DNA from: Omphiscola glabra
Lineage: Eukaryota > Mollusca > Gastropoda > Lymnaeidae
Length of the DNA: 64,000 nucleotides
Assembly: GCA_964017045.1 (NCBI GenBank)
Contig: OZ024796.1
Coordinates: 374,501 to 438,500 of the forward strand
Direction: 5' to 3'
Shown here: piece after piece, positions 37,501 to 44,428 of the stretch
How positions within the stretch are numbered: position 1 is the first letter of the stretch
Layout of the letters: each line of letters begins with the position of its first letter
Translations under genes and position numbers: made by a program
The notes under the pieces: generated by a model
Database searches by the model: none
The model's input: the letters and a program-made list of their open reading frames with translations, nothing else
What the model was told of the DNA's origin: nothing

Positions 37501-40500
37501 CAAGACCCGTGACTCCTATCACTGGGGGCCACTTTGATCACGTCCGCAGGGATCGGGTTGCTTCTAGCGGCGTATTCGGGAAAGGGGCAAGACCCGTGAC
37601 TCCTATCACTGGGGGCCACTTTGATCACGTCCGCAGAGATCGGGTTGCTTCTAGCGGCGTATCCGGGAAAGGGGCAAGACCCGTGACTCCTATCACTGGG
37701 GGCCACTTTGATCACGTCCGCAGGGATCGGGTTGCTTCTAGCGGCGTATCCGGGAAAGGGGAAAGACCCGTGACTCCTATCACTGGGGGCCACTTTGATC
37801 ACGTCCGCAGGGATCGGGTTGCTTCTAGCGGCGTATCCGGGAAAGGGCCAAGACCCGTAACTCCTATCACTGGGGGCCACTTTGATCACGTCCGCAGGGA
37901 TCGGGTTGCTTCTAGCGGCGTATCCGGGAAAGGGGCAAGACCCGTAACTCCTATCACTGGGGGCCACTTTGATCACGTCCGCAGGGATCGGGTTGCTTCT
38001 AGCGGCGTATCCGGGAAAGGGGCAAGACCCGTAACTCCTATCACTGGGGGCCACTTTGATCACGTCCGCAGGGATCGGGTTGCTTTTAGCGGCGTATCCG
38101 GGAAAGGGGCAAGACCCGTAACTCCTATCACTTTTAAATCCTTTATATTAACTTCGCTTTAATTCGGATGTTTTTCTGTCTTGGTTTGTAGTTATTGACC
38201 CACTTCCCGTCATCCTATCGAGCTGAAATTCCTAGACTCGTTGCCGATGACAACACATTCTTTTGAATTTTCAGTCCCACCCCAGCCCCAAAAGTCCGTT
38301 TAACGCTACCAAATGACGTCACACAATAAAATTCCCGATAACTGCGCTAAATGAGACGCTTTAAAAAATCACAAGAGCTTTGGGTGCGTAAAATTCTCTT
38401 TTGTTTTTCAGAAATATTTGTTGAAATAAATATGTGGTGTAAAAGCGGGTGGGTCAGAATATTCATATACTTCAGGGGCGTGAAAAAATATGCAGTTGCG
38501 AGCCTTGGGGAGGAGCACTAATTGGGAGTCTTATAAAGTGCGTTAGAGTTTTGTCAGCTCCACCTCCACCCTAATTGCTCAATATTACATTTTATAAAGG
38601 AAAAAAAAGGTTTGTTTCAAGAGGGGGGGGGGGGTATTTCAATAATTTTAAAAATAGAACTTTTTTTATCTATAGAATGTCTGGATTTCACACTTTGGAA
38701 CATATACATTATGACATTTTGAGCCTACGGAACATATACATTATGAACTTTTGAGCCTATGGAACATATACATTATGACATTTTGAGCCTACGGAACATA
38801 TACATTATGACACTTTGCACCACCTTTGTAAATTTGTTTGCGCTGCCTGTAATTTTATCTTGGATCCGCCACTGCTCTCAAGAATTTGGCATCATTAGCG
38901 GTTTATGCACGTAAAAAGATTACGAATTAATGTTGAACTATGTCTGACTTGTCAATGTTTTTTTTCCCCCTGCCAGATAATCCACCGTGACGTAGCTGCC
39001 AGGAACGTTCTATTGGGAGACAAACTTGTCGCCAAAATAGCAGATTTTGGTCTGTCGAAAAATGACCAGACTTACGTTAAGACCTCCAGTGTAAGTTCAT
39101 TTTATGACCAGACTTACGTTAAGACCTCCAGTGTAAGTTCATTTTATGACCAGACTTACGTTAAGACCTCCAGTGTAAGTTCATTTTATGACCAGACTTA
39201 CGTTAAGACCTCCAGTGTAAGTTCATTTTGTATCTATCTTGTCGCATAACCTTTCTTTTTTTAAGTAGAACTTTGGGGGGAGGGGGGCCAAAAACCACCT
39301 CCCCACCCACACCCACACCTCCCCACCCACAACTCCCCACCCACACCTCCCCATCCCCACCCAAAAAAGAAACGCTGATTTGATCCTATTCAATGATTGT
39401 TTTGTTCACAATTATAAAAAAAGCATTACATAGCATTTTGTTCATTGATGTACGACCCCTGGAAATATGTTGCCCTTGTGGGTTAAGACAAGCGTGTACA
39501 CAACTATTGAACTCTCCCCCATAGACAGCGACGAGGCCATGACAGGCAGTTCCGGATCATACCAGCGAGAAGCCAGTATAGGAACTGCTCATTCCTACCA
39601 AAGACAATCAGGGACTGGAACAAGCTTCCAAAAGGAACAGTTGAGGCGACAACGCTTGACTCATTTGCGTCTATTGCCTCAGGCCTTCCAACCCCTAGTG
39701 CATGATACCCTCAAACAGTCACTCTTGTAATCAGTGAAATATCCTCATCAACACCAGGCACAGAGACATTGCAAATCCCATCTACATTCATAGGCGCCAT
39801 AATGATCAATAAATTGATCGTGGGCCCTTAATATATAGAAGAAGAAGAAGTAAAGTGGTTTGTTTTCTTTGTGCCAAAAATCAGATTTAAAAAAACACAT
39901 TACTCACTATATTTATGTGTGATATTCACTGATATGCTGGGAATGATGATTCTGGCAATGAATTAGAAATTTGTCTATGACGTCATTCACAGCCAATCTC
40001 CAACTCTATTGTAATGATATAACTTCGAAACAGATGTCGTTTTTTTATGGTTTTCAACGGGGAATTTCATCTCTGCAACCATCTTGTGAAGATTCTCCAG
40101 GAGCTATGATATTGTTTCCGAATAGTTAGCTTCTTCTTAGAGAAATATAATTAATATTTATTCTTAAATCTTTTCTTTTTTTCTTTACAGACTAGGGTGC
40201 CAATCAGGTGGATGGCCGTAGAGTCCCTGTTCAACAACACATACACCTTACAGAGTGACGTGTGAGTACAATTTTGAAACAATAATATTTTCCTAAAACA
40301 TAGGTGCCGGTTGGTTTGTGAATTATATTCAACTACTTTTATTTCCATTTCACGGAGCTAAAAAAACATAGTCAAATCTTTGATAGACATCCTAGTCTAA
40401 AAGGGGATTTAAATCTTTGAAATTTAGGTGGAATCTGTCTTTAACAATCGTGCAATCTTTCAGAAGTGAAAACCCAAGTCAACAGTCACAGCAATATGGC

Positions 40501-43500
40501 GGTATAACTTCCGTTTAAACAGAGTTTTTAAACAGCGCAACAGTGTGTAGATAATATTCTCCACTGTTCATCTTAATTAATACAGATAATAAGCCTCATG
40601 TGTTACGAAAATCGCCCTATGTTTCAAAATAGAAATAAATTTACATAAGCAAAACTTTCTATATATATACTACCAAACATAAAGATAAAGGACAATTTTC
40701 GTCAAATTTGATCTAGTGGACTGAGAAAAAAAAATCGACCAAACTTCCGTCGATCAATTTTTCGTCGACGAAATTTCTTTCAACAAATTTCTGGATACGA
40801 TCATAATTAACACTGGCTATTTTATGGACATTAATTGCGTCATTTGATAAGAATTCTGGTTAAGAGAGTTTGTTTCGTCGAAAGCGTGGGCAGCCGGAAG
40901 CACTTACACACTGAACGTATCAAAAACTCCAAAATGGACGAAGCTGGTTGAAGTACTCAAGTACGTATGTACTTATGTGCGCCGTACCATTGATAACAAG
41001 GAATGGTTCCATCGTGTGAATCTACAGAAGGGAAAGATAACATGACACATAACATTCTAAACAGTAATACAACCAGTCCATAAGTGGAACTAAGCGTAAA
41101 TTATGAGATTAAAGAAAAACATGATTGGATGTCACGAGGAGCTCTTTCACAAGAGTGAGACAAGGGGGTGTTAGGTGCCAACCGGCTATTTGGAAACCAG
41201 ACCATCTCTTTCACAAGAGGGTGACAGGTGCCAACCGGGCTATTTGGTACCAGACCATCTCTTTCACAGGAGGGTAAAAGGTGCCAACCGGGCTATTTGG
41301 TAGCATACCATCTCTTTCACAAGAGTGAGACTAGAGGGTGATGGGTGCTAACCGGGCTTTTGGTACCACACCATCTCTTTCACAAGAGGGTGATGAGTGG
41401 CAACTGGGCTATTTGACACCAGACGACAGTTGTCATTGACGACCTCAAATTTGCACTGTTTATTTTTTAAAAATCATAAAATTCTCAAATTTAACAGAAA
41501 AACGTGTAACTTTGAGCCTGTTTTTTTAGAACATTTAATTAAATCGTAACCGTTTTCATGATTTAAAACAATCTACGAAGGGCTTGCAAAAGACTAGTCC
41601 GACTAGTGGCTTCAGCATTTCTAAACCCGTGTAAAGAAATGTTGACGAGTAGGCCTACAACTTTCTTGCCATGTTGACGAGTAGGCGTACAACTTTCTTG
41701 CCATGTTGACGAGTAGGCCTACAACTTTCTTGCCATACACTTGAAAGATCCGCCTTACTTTGTGCTTTATTCTGATTTAACTTGGAGCTCAGATGGCATT
41801 CCTTGCATAGCATTAAATATCAGAGCTAATATTCACTTTTATTTCAGGTGGTCATTTGGAATTCTGCTGTGGGAGATCTTCACACTGGGAGGGACGCCTT
41901 ACTCCAGCATCGACAGTCAACAGCTGTTTACTTACCTGAAGGACGGACACAGGTTAAGAAAGCCCAGACTGTGTGACCAGGACATGTAAGCTCAACACAT
42001 ATTTAGTTCAATAAATTGACATTCATTTACAGCTCAACGGGAGTTAAATCTCAGCACATCCACGACATTAAATGGGGTCATCTCAGCACATCCATGACAT
42101 TAAATGGGGTCATCTCAGCACATCCACGACATCAAATGGGGTCATCTCAGCACATCCACGAAATTAAATGGGGTCATCTCAGCACATCCACGAAATTAAA
42201 TGGGGTCATCTCAGCACATCCACGACATTAAATGGGGTCATCTCAGCACATCCACGACATTAAATGGGGTCATCTCAGCACATCCACGACATTAAATGGG
42301 GTCATCTCAGCACATCCACGACATTAAATGGGGTCATCTCAGCACATCCACGAAATTAAATGGGGTCATCTCAGCACATCCACGAAATTAAATGGGGTCA
42401 TCTCAGCACATCCACGACATTAAATGGGGTCATCTCAGCACATCCACAACATTAAATGGGGTCATCTCAGCACATCCACGACATTAAATGGGGTCATCTC
42501 AGCACATCCACGACATTAAATGGGGTCATCTCAGCACATCCACGACATTAAATGGGGTCATCTCAGCACATCCACGACATTAAATGGGGTCATTTCAGCA
42601 CATCCACGACATTAAATGGGGTCATCTCAGCACATCCATGACATTAAATGGGGTCATCTCAGCACATCCACGACATTAAATGGGGTCATCTCAGCACATC
42701 CATGACATTAAATGGGGTCATCTCAGCACATCCACGAAATTAAATGGGGTCATCTCAGCACATCCATGACATTAAATGGGGTCATCTCAGCACATCCACG
42801 AAATTAAATGGGGTCATCTCAGCACATCCATGACATTAAATGGGGTCATCTCAGCACATCCATGACATTAAATGGGGTCATCTCAGCACATCCACGAAAT
42901 TAAATGGTGTCGTATTAAGCCATCTCAGCACATCCACGAAATTAAATGGGGTCATCTCAGCACATCCACGAAATTAAATGGTGTCGTATTAAGCCATCTC
43001 AACACATCCATGAGATTAAATGGGGTCATCTCAGCACATCCATGACATTAAATGGTGTCGTATTAAGCCATCTCAACACATCCATGAGATTAAATGGGGT
43101 CATCTCAGCACATCCACGAAATTAAATGGTGTCGTATTAAGCCATCTCAACACATCCATTAGATTAAATGGGGTCATCTCAGCACATCCATGACATTAAA
43201 TGGGGTCATCTCAGCACATCCATGACATTAAATGGTGTCGTATTAAGCCATCTCAGCACAACCATGACATTAAATGGTGTCATCTCAGTACATCCATGAC
43301 ATTAAATGGTGTTGTATTTAGTCCAGAAAATGGCGATATAAAGTCTTTTCACTTCTCTGATTACGAATTTTGACGTAATCAACTTTGACGTAATCAACTT
43401 TGACCTAATCTATTTTGACCTATTCTTTTCATTCAGAACATAAATACAGAGCTAAATATTGCCAACTTCTTTATGGAATTCAAGATATATTTATGTTTGT

Positions 43501-44428
43501 TATTTTATATGTAGATCTATACATTTTTCCCATTCATATAATTATTTATAATTTAACAATTTTAATGGCAGCTATTTATATTTACTTACAAACAATAAAT
43601 TATTAGAACAAATTAACAACAATAAATCATTAGACCAAATTACCAACAATAAATCATTAGAACAAATTACCAACAATAAATCATTAGAACAAATTACCAA
43701 CAATAAATCATTAGACCAAATTACCAACAATAAATCATTAGAAAAAAGTAGGCCTACCAACAATAAATCATTAGACCAAATTACAATATTTATCTTATTG
43801 ATGAGAACCAAGGCAATAAATTGACCACCTCAAACCATTAAATTAAAAAAAACTTATGTAACCTTAGTCAAGAGCTGTATTTGTGACTTTGTTTAAGGAT
43901 TTCTCCCTAGGCACAATGCTACCAAATTTGTCACTTTAATCTCTGAGCAACAACATTATGCACAGTTTTAAAGTTATAACTATGTAAAACTTTTTCTAGG
44001 TATGCCATGATGCTCCAATGTTGGAATGATGTGCCAGAGAGGAGACCAACGATTGATGAACTTAGTGCCAGGTTACAGCGAATGTTGGAGAATAGTCAGG
44101 TAACTTTCCCTAGTTATGCATTGCAAACTGCATTTCAAAAACTGAGATGGAATTTTTTAAAATAATAAAATTAAATTTTCACTTATACTGTGAATCCAGT
44201 TGCTTAACAGTTCATAAGTTTATTCATAAGTTCGCTTGTATTTTTGAAACAATATCTTTGGCTGATTCAAACATTTAGCTTTTTAAAAACTTTATGGTAT
44301 TAAGTAAAAACACATTTTATTACTTTAGTTTATTTTTATATCTCATCATTATTCAGGTTTACATGAATATAAGTGTCCAGGAAGAGTCATTGTATACAGA
44401 GATAGACCATGATAGAGAAAACTCCTAA
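22285..44428 (+). CDS. EGF-repeat receptor tyrosine kinase, Tie-like; 16 exons, 5' end not found
   Basis: This entry spans the whole readable gene; its exons follow separately. Joined, they give 733 complete codons plus a stop: seven EGF-like exons, a transmembrane helix, a juxtamembrane segment and a full tyrosine kinase. Seen directly: glycine loop [12 protein letters not shown] lysine, HRDVAARN catalytic loop, [16 protein letters not shown] and [18 protein letters not shown]. All 15 internal junctions are GT-AG and phase-consistent. The tail reads [17 protein letters not shown], closely resembling the C-terminus of vertebrate Tie2, and the activation loop has the same length and a single tyrosine (TYVK), as in Tie2. 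From family knowledge, it should be a plasma-membrane receptor that autophosphorylates and recruits SH2 adaptors; YMNI fits a Grb2-type YxN site. No immunoglobulin or fibronectin domain is visible, so orthology to Tie is inference; an FGFR/Tie-like lophotrochozoan receptor is the alternative. The first exon starts in phase 1, so at least one upstream exon is missing. Confidence 0.9.
22700..22985 (-). repeat. 36-bp array resembling an inverted EGF exon end plus donor, about 8 copies
   Basis: The minus strand of each unit reads AGTGACAGGGGCTGGTCAGG, TGATAGG, GTAAGTGGC. Translated it is SDRGWSGD, the same as CDRGWSGD in exon 3, followed by a GATA(A/G)G|GTAAGT donor. It lies inside the intron after exon 1, in antisense orientation. 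Confidence 0.8.
23075..23395 (+). repeat. 28-30-bp array with GGGTAAGT in every unit
   Basis: The unit is TTGATGGGGATGGTGGGTAA then GTCTTGGTGT, about 11 copies. Each carries a donor-like GTGG|GTAAGT, although no exon adjoins it. Confidence 0.88.
23484..23621 (+). CDS. RTK exon 2: EGF-like module
   Basis: Acceptor CCACAG, donor AAC|GTAGGC, 138 bp, phase 1 to 1. It encodes a 46-residue, eight-cysteine module ([18 protein letters not shown]... GFRGSSCKQ). Each following extracellular exon holds one such module, the classic symmetric class 1-1 EGF exon. The donor is weaker than most in the gene. Confidence 0.88.
23700..24150. other. RTK intron 2, short repeat only
   Basis: Four imperfect copies of a 32-bp unit (CTTCCACTACAATACTGACT...) lie at 23,938-24,060; nothing else is supportable. 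Confidence 0.6.
24160..24297 (+). CDS. RTK exon 3: EGF-like module with repeated donor
   Basis: Acceptor TGACAG, donor AACAAG|GTGAGT, 138 bp, phase 1 to 1. It encodes [18 protein letters not shown] ... [12 protein letters not shown] with eight cysteines. The exon end and donor are repeated downstream with donors at 24,364 and 24,493 and a weak GTACCC at 24,424. The frame stays open to 24,479. Confidence 0.9.
24258..24500 (+). repeat. Tandem copies of RTK exon 3 end plus splice donor (4 copies)
   Basis: The unit carries GGCTGGTCTGGTGATACG, TGCAAACAAG and GTGAGTGG. Copies end at donors 24,298 and 24,364 (exactly 66 bp apart), 24,424 (degraded to GTACCC) and 24,493. The first two donors are equivalent and in the same phase. 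Splicing at the second would add 22 residues containing one cysteine-bearing half module. Confidence 0.85.
24535..24660 (-). mobile_element. Repeat tail with TGATGAAGGCTTC motif
   Basis: The minus strand reads CTGATGAAGGCTTCTTGCC, GATACGTTCGTTGTTTTGTT, homologous to each arm of the palindrome at 59,231-59,623. The CTGATGA ... GAHAC layout resembles a degraded hammerhead core as in Penelope-like tails. Confidence 0.5.
24765..25600. repeat. Three minisatellites in RTK intron 3
   Basis: GAACATATGACATTTGT (17 bp, about 6 copies, 24,765-24,865), GGGTGCTTCATTCTCATAGGA (21 bp, about 13 copies, 24,955-25,250) and GAGAACTTGGCCATATATCA then ATATGGGAT (29 bp, about 8 copies, 25,355-25,590). Confidence 0.9.
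25600..26760. other. RTK intron 3 remainder
   Basis: Mostly unique, AT-rich sequence. It has a short GGTCACTGTG repeat at 26,236-26,310 and a C/T homopolymer tract at 26,495-26,522. No exon seen. Confidence 0.5.
26802..26939 (+). CDS. RTK exon 4: EGF-like module
   Basis: Acceptor TTTTCAG, donor AATGAGG|GTAAGT, 138 bp, phase 1 to 1. It encodes [17 protein letters not shown] ... [12 protein letters not shown] with eight cysteines. The last 13 bases and the donor are copied in a 29-bp array immediately downstream. Confidence 0.9.
26927..27224 (+). repeat. 29-bp array of RTK exon 4 end and donor, about 10 copies
   Basis: The unit is GAAAGTGTAATGAGG, then GTGAGTTAACAATA. After the true junction there are nine further copies ending near 27,191, most keeping GAGG|GTGAGT, a good 5' splice consensus. 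Copies with GTGAAT or GTAATT are weaker. Because 29 is not a multiple of 3, downstream donors would shift the frame. Confidence 0.9.
27514..27889 (+). repeat. 43-bp array of RTK exon 5 acceptor, 9 copies
   Basis: The unit is CAATGATCCCAATATTTG, TCTGTGTTCACAG, TCTGCATTAAAC. Each unit carries a TTCACAG acceptor; one copy near 27,800 has AAAG and another near 27,627 has CTCACAG. The last unit (27,858-27,889) provides the real acceptor. The TCTGC after each AG resembles the real exon start TTTGCCC. Confidence 0.9.
27890..28024 (+). CDS. RTK exon 5: EGF-like module
   Basis: Acceptor TGTTCACAG, donor AAGGAAG|GTAGGT, 135 bp, phase 1 to 1. It encodes [18 protein letters not shown] ... [13 protein letters not shown]. 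It is one residue shorter than its sister modules. Its acceptor is the last of nine tandem copies. Confidence 0.9.
28030..28700. repeat. Minisatellites in RTK intron 5
   Basis: CTGGCTATAACATGGGTCAC then CATAGCAACAGTTAGT (about 36 bp, 7 copies to 28,300), CCCCCAGCTATGG (12-14 bp, about 13 copies, 28,345-28,515) and TCATCTCGGTG (4-5 copies near 28,640-28,695). Confidence 0.9.
28859..28996 (+). CDS. RTK exon 6: EGF-like module
   Basis: Acceptor TTTTACCCAG after a T-run, donor TCCCAAA|GTAAGT, 138 bp, phase 1 to 1. It encodes [18 protein letters not shown] ... [13 protein letters not shown], with eight cysteines. Confidence 0.9.
29025..30690. repeat. 59-bp minisatellite, about 28 copies, in RTK intron 6
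   Basis: The unit contains CTTTGATATTACATGACTTA, CCTCTGTCCAAAGCTGACAA and TTTAAGTAGTTTCAAATAT. The minus strand of each unit carries ACAGAG|GTAAGTCA, a strong donor consensus in antisense. Variants AAACAGAC, AAATTGAC and AAACTGAT form blocks. Confidence 0.95.
30805..31055. repeat. 33-bp minisatellite upstream of RTK exon 7
   Basis: The unit is TTCCACTGTGACCAAAGC then TATGTGGGAACCATG, about 8 copies. It stops just before the exon 7 polypyrimidine tract and does not include the acceptor. Confidence 0.9.
31070..31207 (+). CDS. RTK exon 7: last EGF-like module
   Basis: Acceptor TCCTTTCAG, donor AAAACTG|GTAATA, 138 bp, phase 1 to 1. It encodes [18 protein letters not shown] ... [13 protein letters not shown]. 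The donor matches consensus weakly after GTAA. It is the last ectodomain exon before the membrane helix. Confidence 0.9.
31659..31816 (+). CDS. RTK exon 8: transmembrane helix
   Basis: Acceptor CCAACAG after a C-run, donor ACATCG|GTAAGT, 158 bp, phase 1 to 0. It encodes a short stalk ([16 protein letters not shown]), about 22 hydrophobic residues beginning [17 protein letters not shown], and a basic stop-transfer ([12 protein letters not shown]). This fixes a type I topology with a cytoplasmic kinase. Confidence 0.92.
31816..31915 (+). repeat. 33-bp repeat at the start of RTK intron 8
   Basis: TAGTGTCATTGTTGGCCGTC then TGGTCATG is repeated three times starting 11 bp after the donor; the donor itself is not copied. 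Confidence 0.85.
32035..32310. repeat. C/A-rich strand-skewed repeat
   Basis: About 20 irregular copies of CCCCAAAAAGACGCC. Guanine is nearly absent from the plus strand. The antisense open frames rich in GGVFWG are artefacts of this repeat. Confidence 0.85.
32705..33230 (-). mobile_element. tRNA-type SINE copy with internal tandem expansion
   Basis: The minus strand body (CTTGGATGGCAACTCAGC ... TCTGAAATTAAACCCGGAGA, TGGAGTCCCATAGG) matches the 47.3-kb copy. Within it, a segment of about 56 bp containing CCAATGGCAAGACTTAGTCA is tandemly repeated four times (32,785-33,005). Confidence 0.7.
33255..33768 (+). repeat. 20-bp array up to the RTK exon 9 acceptor, about 25 copies
   Basis: The unit is TATGACACAGTTCTTGTATG; variants include TCTGACACAG and GCATG. 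The real acceptor GTATGTCCGCAG|AGCAATG is a variant of a unit (GTATGTCTGACACAG), and each unit contains an AG after CAC. Confidence 0.92.
33769..33946 (+). CDS. RTK exon 9: juxtamembrane and kinase glycine loop
   Basis: Acceptor TGTCCGCAG, donor TTGAAAG|GTGAGG, 178 bp, phase 0 to 1. It encodes [19 protein letters not shown], then the N-lobe start with [11 protein letters not shown] and the VPVAIKSLK lysine. The tyrosine in NTYEQIVG is a plausible juxtamembrane phosphosite. Confidence 0.93.
34270..35219 (+). repeat. 32-bp array carrying the RTK exon 10 acceptor, about 29 copies
   Basis: The unit is ATAATGTAACATTTTCCATA then TGTCCCACACAG. The true exon 10 boundary is CCCACACAG|ATAACG, the terminal unit of the array. 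Variants (TACGCCCC, TATTCC, CTTATGCCCCTTACC) form higher-order blocks. Confidence 0.95.
35220..35330 (+). CDS. RTK exon 10: kinase alpha-C helix
   Basis: Acceptor CCCACACAG, donor ATAAAAG|GTGAGT, 111 bp, phase 1 to 1. It encodes [19 protein letters not shown] (with the alpha-C glutamate) and [18 protein letters not shown]. The exon is sandwiched between an acceptor array on its left and a donor array on its right. Confidence 0.93.
35306..35650 (+). repeat. 39-bp array of RTK exon 10 end and donor, about 9 copies
   Basis: The unit is TCATATAAAAG, GTGAGTACCTCTGCTTGG, TGGGGGTGTG. GT is intact at 35,331, 35,370, 35,409, 35,487 and 35,527 (GTGAAT); the others have GGGGAG. The frame remains open to about 35,494, so downstream donors at 35,370 and 35,409 would add 13 or 26 residues ([13 protein letters not shown] type). 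Confidence 0.93.
35810..36317. mobile_element. Harbinger-type MITE in RTK intron 10
   Basis: Ends GGGGACGTTCGTAAATTACG and CGTAATTTGCGAACGATCCC are inverted repeats; TTA flanks both sides (35,807-35,809 and 36,318-36,320), as for PIF/Harbinger. The flanks themselves are a direct repeat of about 40 bp (AATCTGTTAGCCATA ... ATAAAGTGGGG). Confidence 0.7.
36408..36604 (+). CDS. RTK exon 11: kinase hinge and insert
   Basis: Acceptor CTGCCAG, donor GAAAAACAG|GTGAAT, 197 bp, phase 1 to 0. It encodes [19 protein letters not shown] (hinge; the gatekeeper position aligns to V), a kinase insert of about 25 residues and the alpha-E helix ending GLKHLAEKQ. The exon end plus donor is duplicated once at about 36,635-36,646. 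Confidence 0.92.
36596..36660 (+). repeat. Two-copy duplication of the RTK exon 11 donor
   Basis: AAAACAGGTGAATCTATAAA occurs at the true junction (donor 36,605) and again about 40 bp later, so two equal donors stand side by side. Confidence 0.75.
37020..37110. repeat. 11-bp CTTCTATATAC repeat
   Basis: About eight copies of ATACCTTCTAT / ATACCTTCCAT in RTK intron 11. Confidence 0.85.
37167..38132. repeat. 87-bp GC-rich minisatellite, 11 copies
   Basis: The unit contains GGGGGCCACTTTGATCACGT, CCGCAGGGATCGGGTTGCTT and CTAGCGGCGTATTCGGGAAA. It is very homogeneous and GC-richer than its surroundings, and lies in RTK intron 11. Both strands are open for about 300 codons because the unit is 29 codons without stops; no start context or splice logic supports a protein. 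Confidence 0.95.
38690..38820. repeat. 32-bp repeat, 4 copies
   Basis: GGAACATATACATTATGACA then TTTTGAGCCTAC, in RTK intron 11. Confidence 0.85.
38977..39090 (+). CDS. RTK exon 12: catalytic loop, DFG and activation loop
   Basis: Acceptor CCTGCCAG, donor TCCAGT|GTAAGT, 114 bp, phase 0 to 0. It encodes [24 protein letters not shown] and TYVKTSS. Joined to exon 13, the DFG-to-WM interval is 24 residues, as in Tie2, which supports the first donor as canonical. The last bases of the exon and its donor are repeated three more times downstream. Confidence 0.94.
39062..39230 (+). repeat. 42-bp array of activation-loop exon end and donor, 4 copies
   Basis: The unit holds GACCAGACTTACGTTAAG, ACCTCCAGT and GTAAGTTCATTTTAT. 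Period is 42 bp, with equivalent donors at 39,091, 39,133, 39,175 and 39,217. The frame is open throughout, reading [14 protein letters not shown] per unit. Alternative donor use would insert 14, 28 or 42 residues and extra YVK tyrosines. Confidence 0.95.
39500..39851 (+). mobile_element. 5'-truncated LINE, C-terminal remnant
   Basis: The plus frame at 39,526-39,696 reads [40 protein letters not shown] and [14 protein letters not shown], ending in TGA. This is the familiar C-terminus of LINE reverse-transcriptase proteins (RTIRDWN-LP-x-VEA-T-LDSF). The 3' end is a GAA microsatellite (about 39,839-39,850). Upstream of 39,505 the frame is broken. Confidence 0.75.
40191..40261 (+). CDS. RTK exon 13: P+1 loop
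   Basis: Acceptor TTCTTTACAG, donor GACGT|GTGAGT, 71 bp, phase 0 to 2. It encodes [33 protein letters not shown] is the receptor-tyrosine-kinase P+1 signature. Confidence 0.93.
40690..40805. mobile_element. Foldback MITE, right arm only
   Basis: ATCGACCAAACTTCCGTCGA, TTTTTCGTCGACGAAATTTC and AAATTTCTGGATACGAT match the right arm of the 11.8-kb element. It lies in RTK intron 13. Confidence 0.65.
41140..41735. repeat. Two minisatellites in RTK intron 13
   Basis: A unit of about 58 bp with CTCTTTCACAAGAGGGTGA and CCAACCGGGCTATTTGGTAC (5 copies, 41,140-41,425) and ATGTTGACGAGTAGGCCTAC then AACTTTCTTGCC (32 bp, 3 copies, 41,640-41,735). Confidence 0.88.
41848..41985 (+). CDS. RTK exon 14: kinase C-lobe
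   Basis: Acceptor TTATTTCAG, donor GACAT|GTAAGC, 138 bp, phase 2 to 2. It encodes [20 protein letters not shown] and continues to [11 protein letters not shown]. The split codons at both ends are restored exactly by exons 13 and 15. Confidence 0.93.
42045..43325. repeat. 32-bp minisatellite, about 40 copies, in RTK intron 14
   Basis: The unit is CATCTCAGCACATCCACGAC then ATTAAATGGGGT. In the right third a longer unit with GGTGTCGTATTAAGC interleaves, making a higher-order repeat. Direct repeats have no unique spacers, so it is not CRISPR-like. Confidence 0.95.
43585..43790. repeat. 27-bp minisatellite
   Basis: About seven copies of CAACAATAAATCATTAGAAC then AAATTAC, in RTK intron 14. Confidence 0.9.
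44000..44099 (+). CDS. RTK exon 15: end of kinase domain
   Basis: Acceptor TTTTTCTAG, donor AGTCAG|GTAACT, 100 bp, phase 2 to 0. It encodes [20 protein letters not shown] and [13 protein letters not shown], with the conserved CW and RPT residues that close the kinase fold. Confidence 0.93.
44357..44428 (+). CDS. RTK exon 16: C-terminal tail and stop
   Basis: Acceptor TTATTCAG, stop TAA at 44,426-44,428, 72 bp. It encodes [19 protein letters not shown] and RENS. Two tyrosines, YMNI and YTEI, sit where the Tie2 tail has its two adaptor-binding tyrosines; this is the strongest Tie-like signal outside the kinase domain. Confidence 0.9.
   Translation, partial: VYMNISVQEESLYTEIDHDRENS

Noticed and set aside
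37134..38162. A 342-residue frame of repeated [16 protein letters not shown]
   Set aside because: It comes from the 87-bp array inside a kinase intron and is open on both strands, with no splice or start support.
39467..39730. An 87-residue plus frame after exon 12, considered as an alternative kinase tail
   Set aside because: Another frame of the same DNA reads as a LINE C-terminus ending in a GAA tail, which explains the sequence better.
42045..43325. CRISPR-like regular direct repeats
   Set aside because: Units abut with no unique spacers, and the context is a eukaryotic intron.
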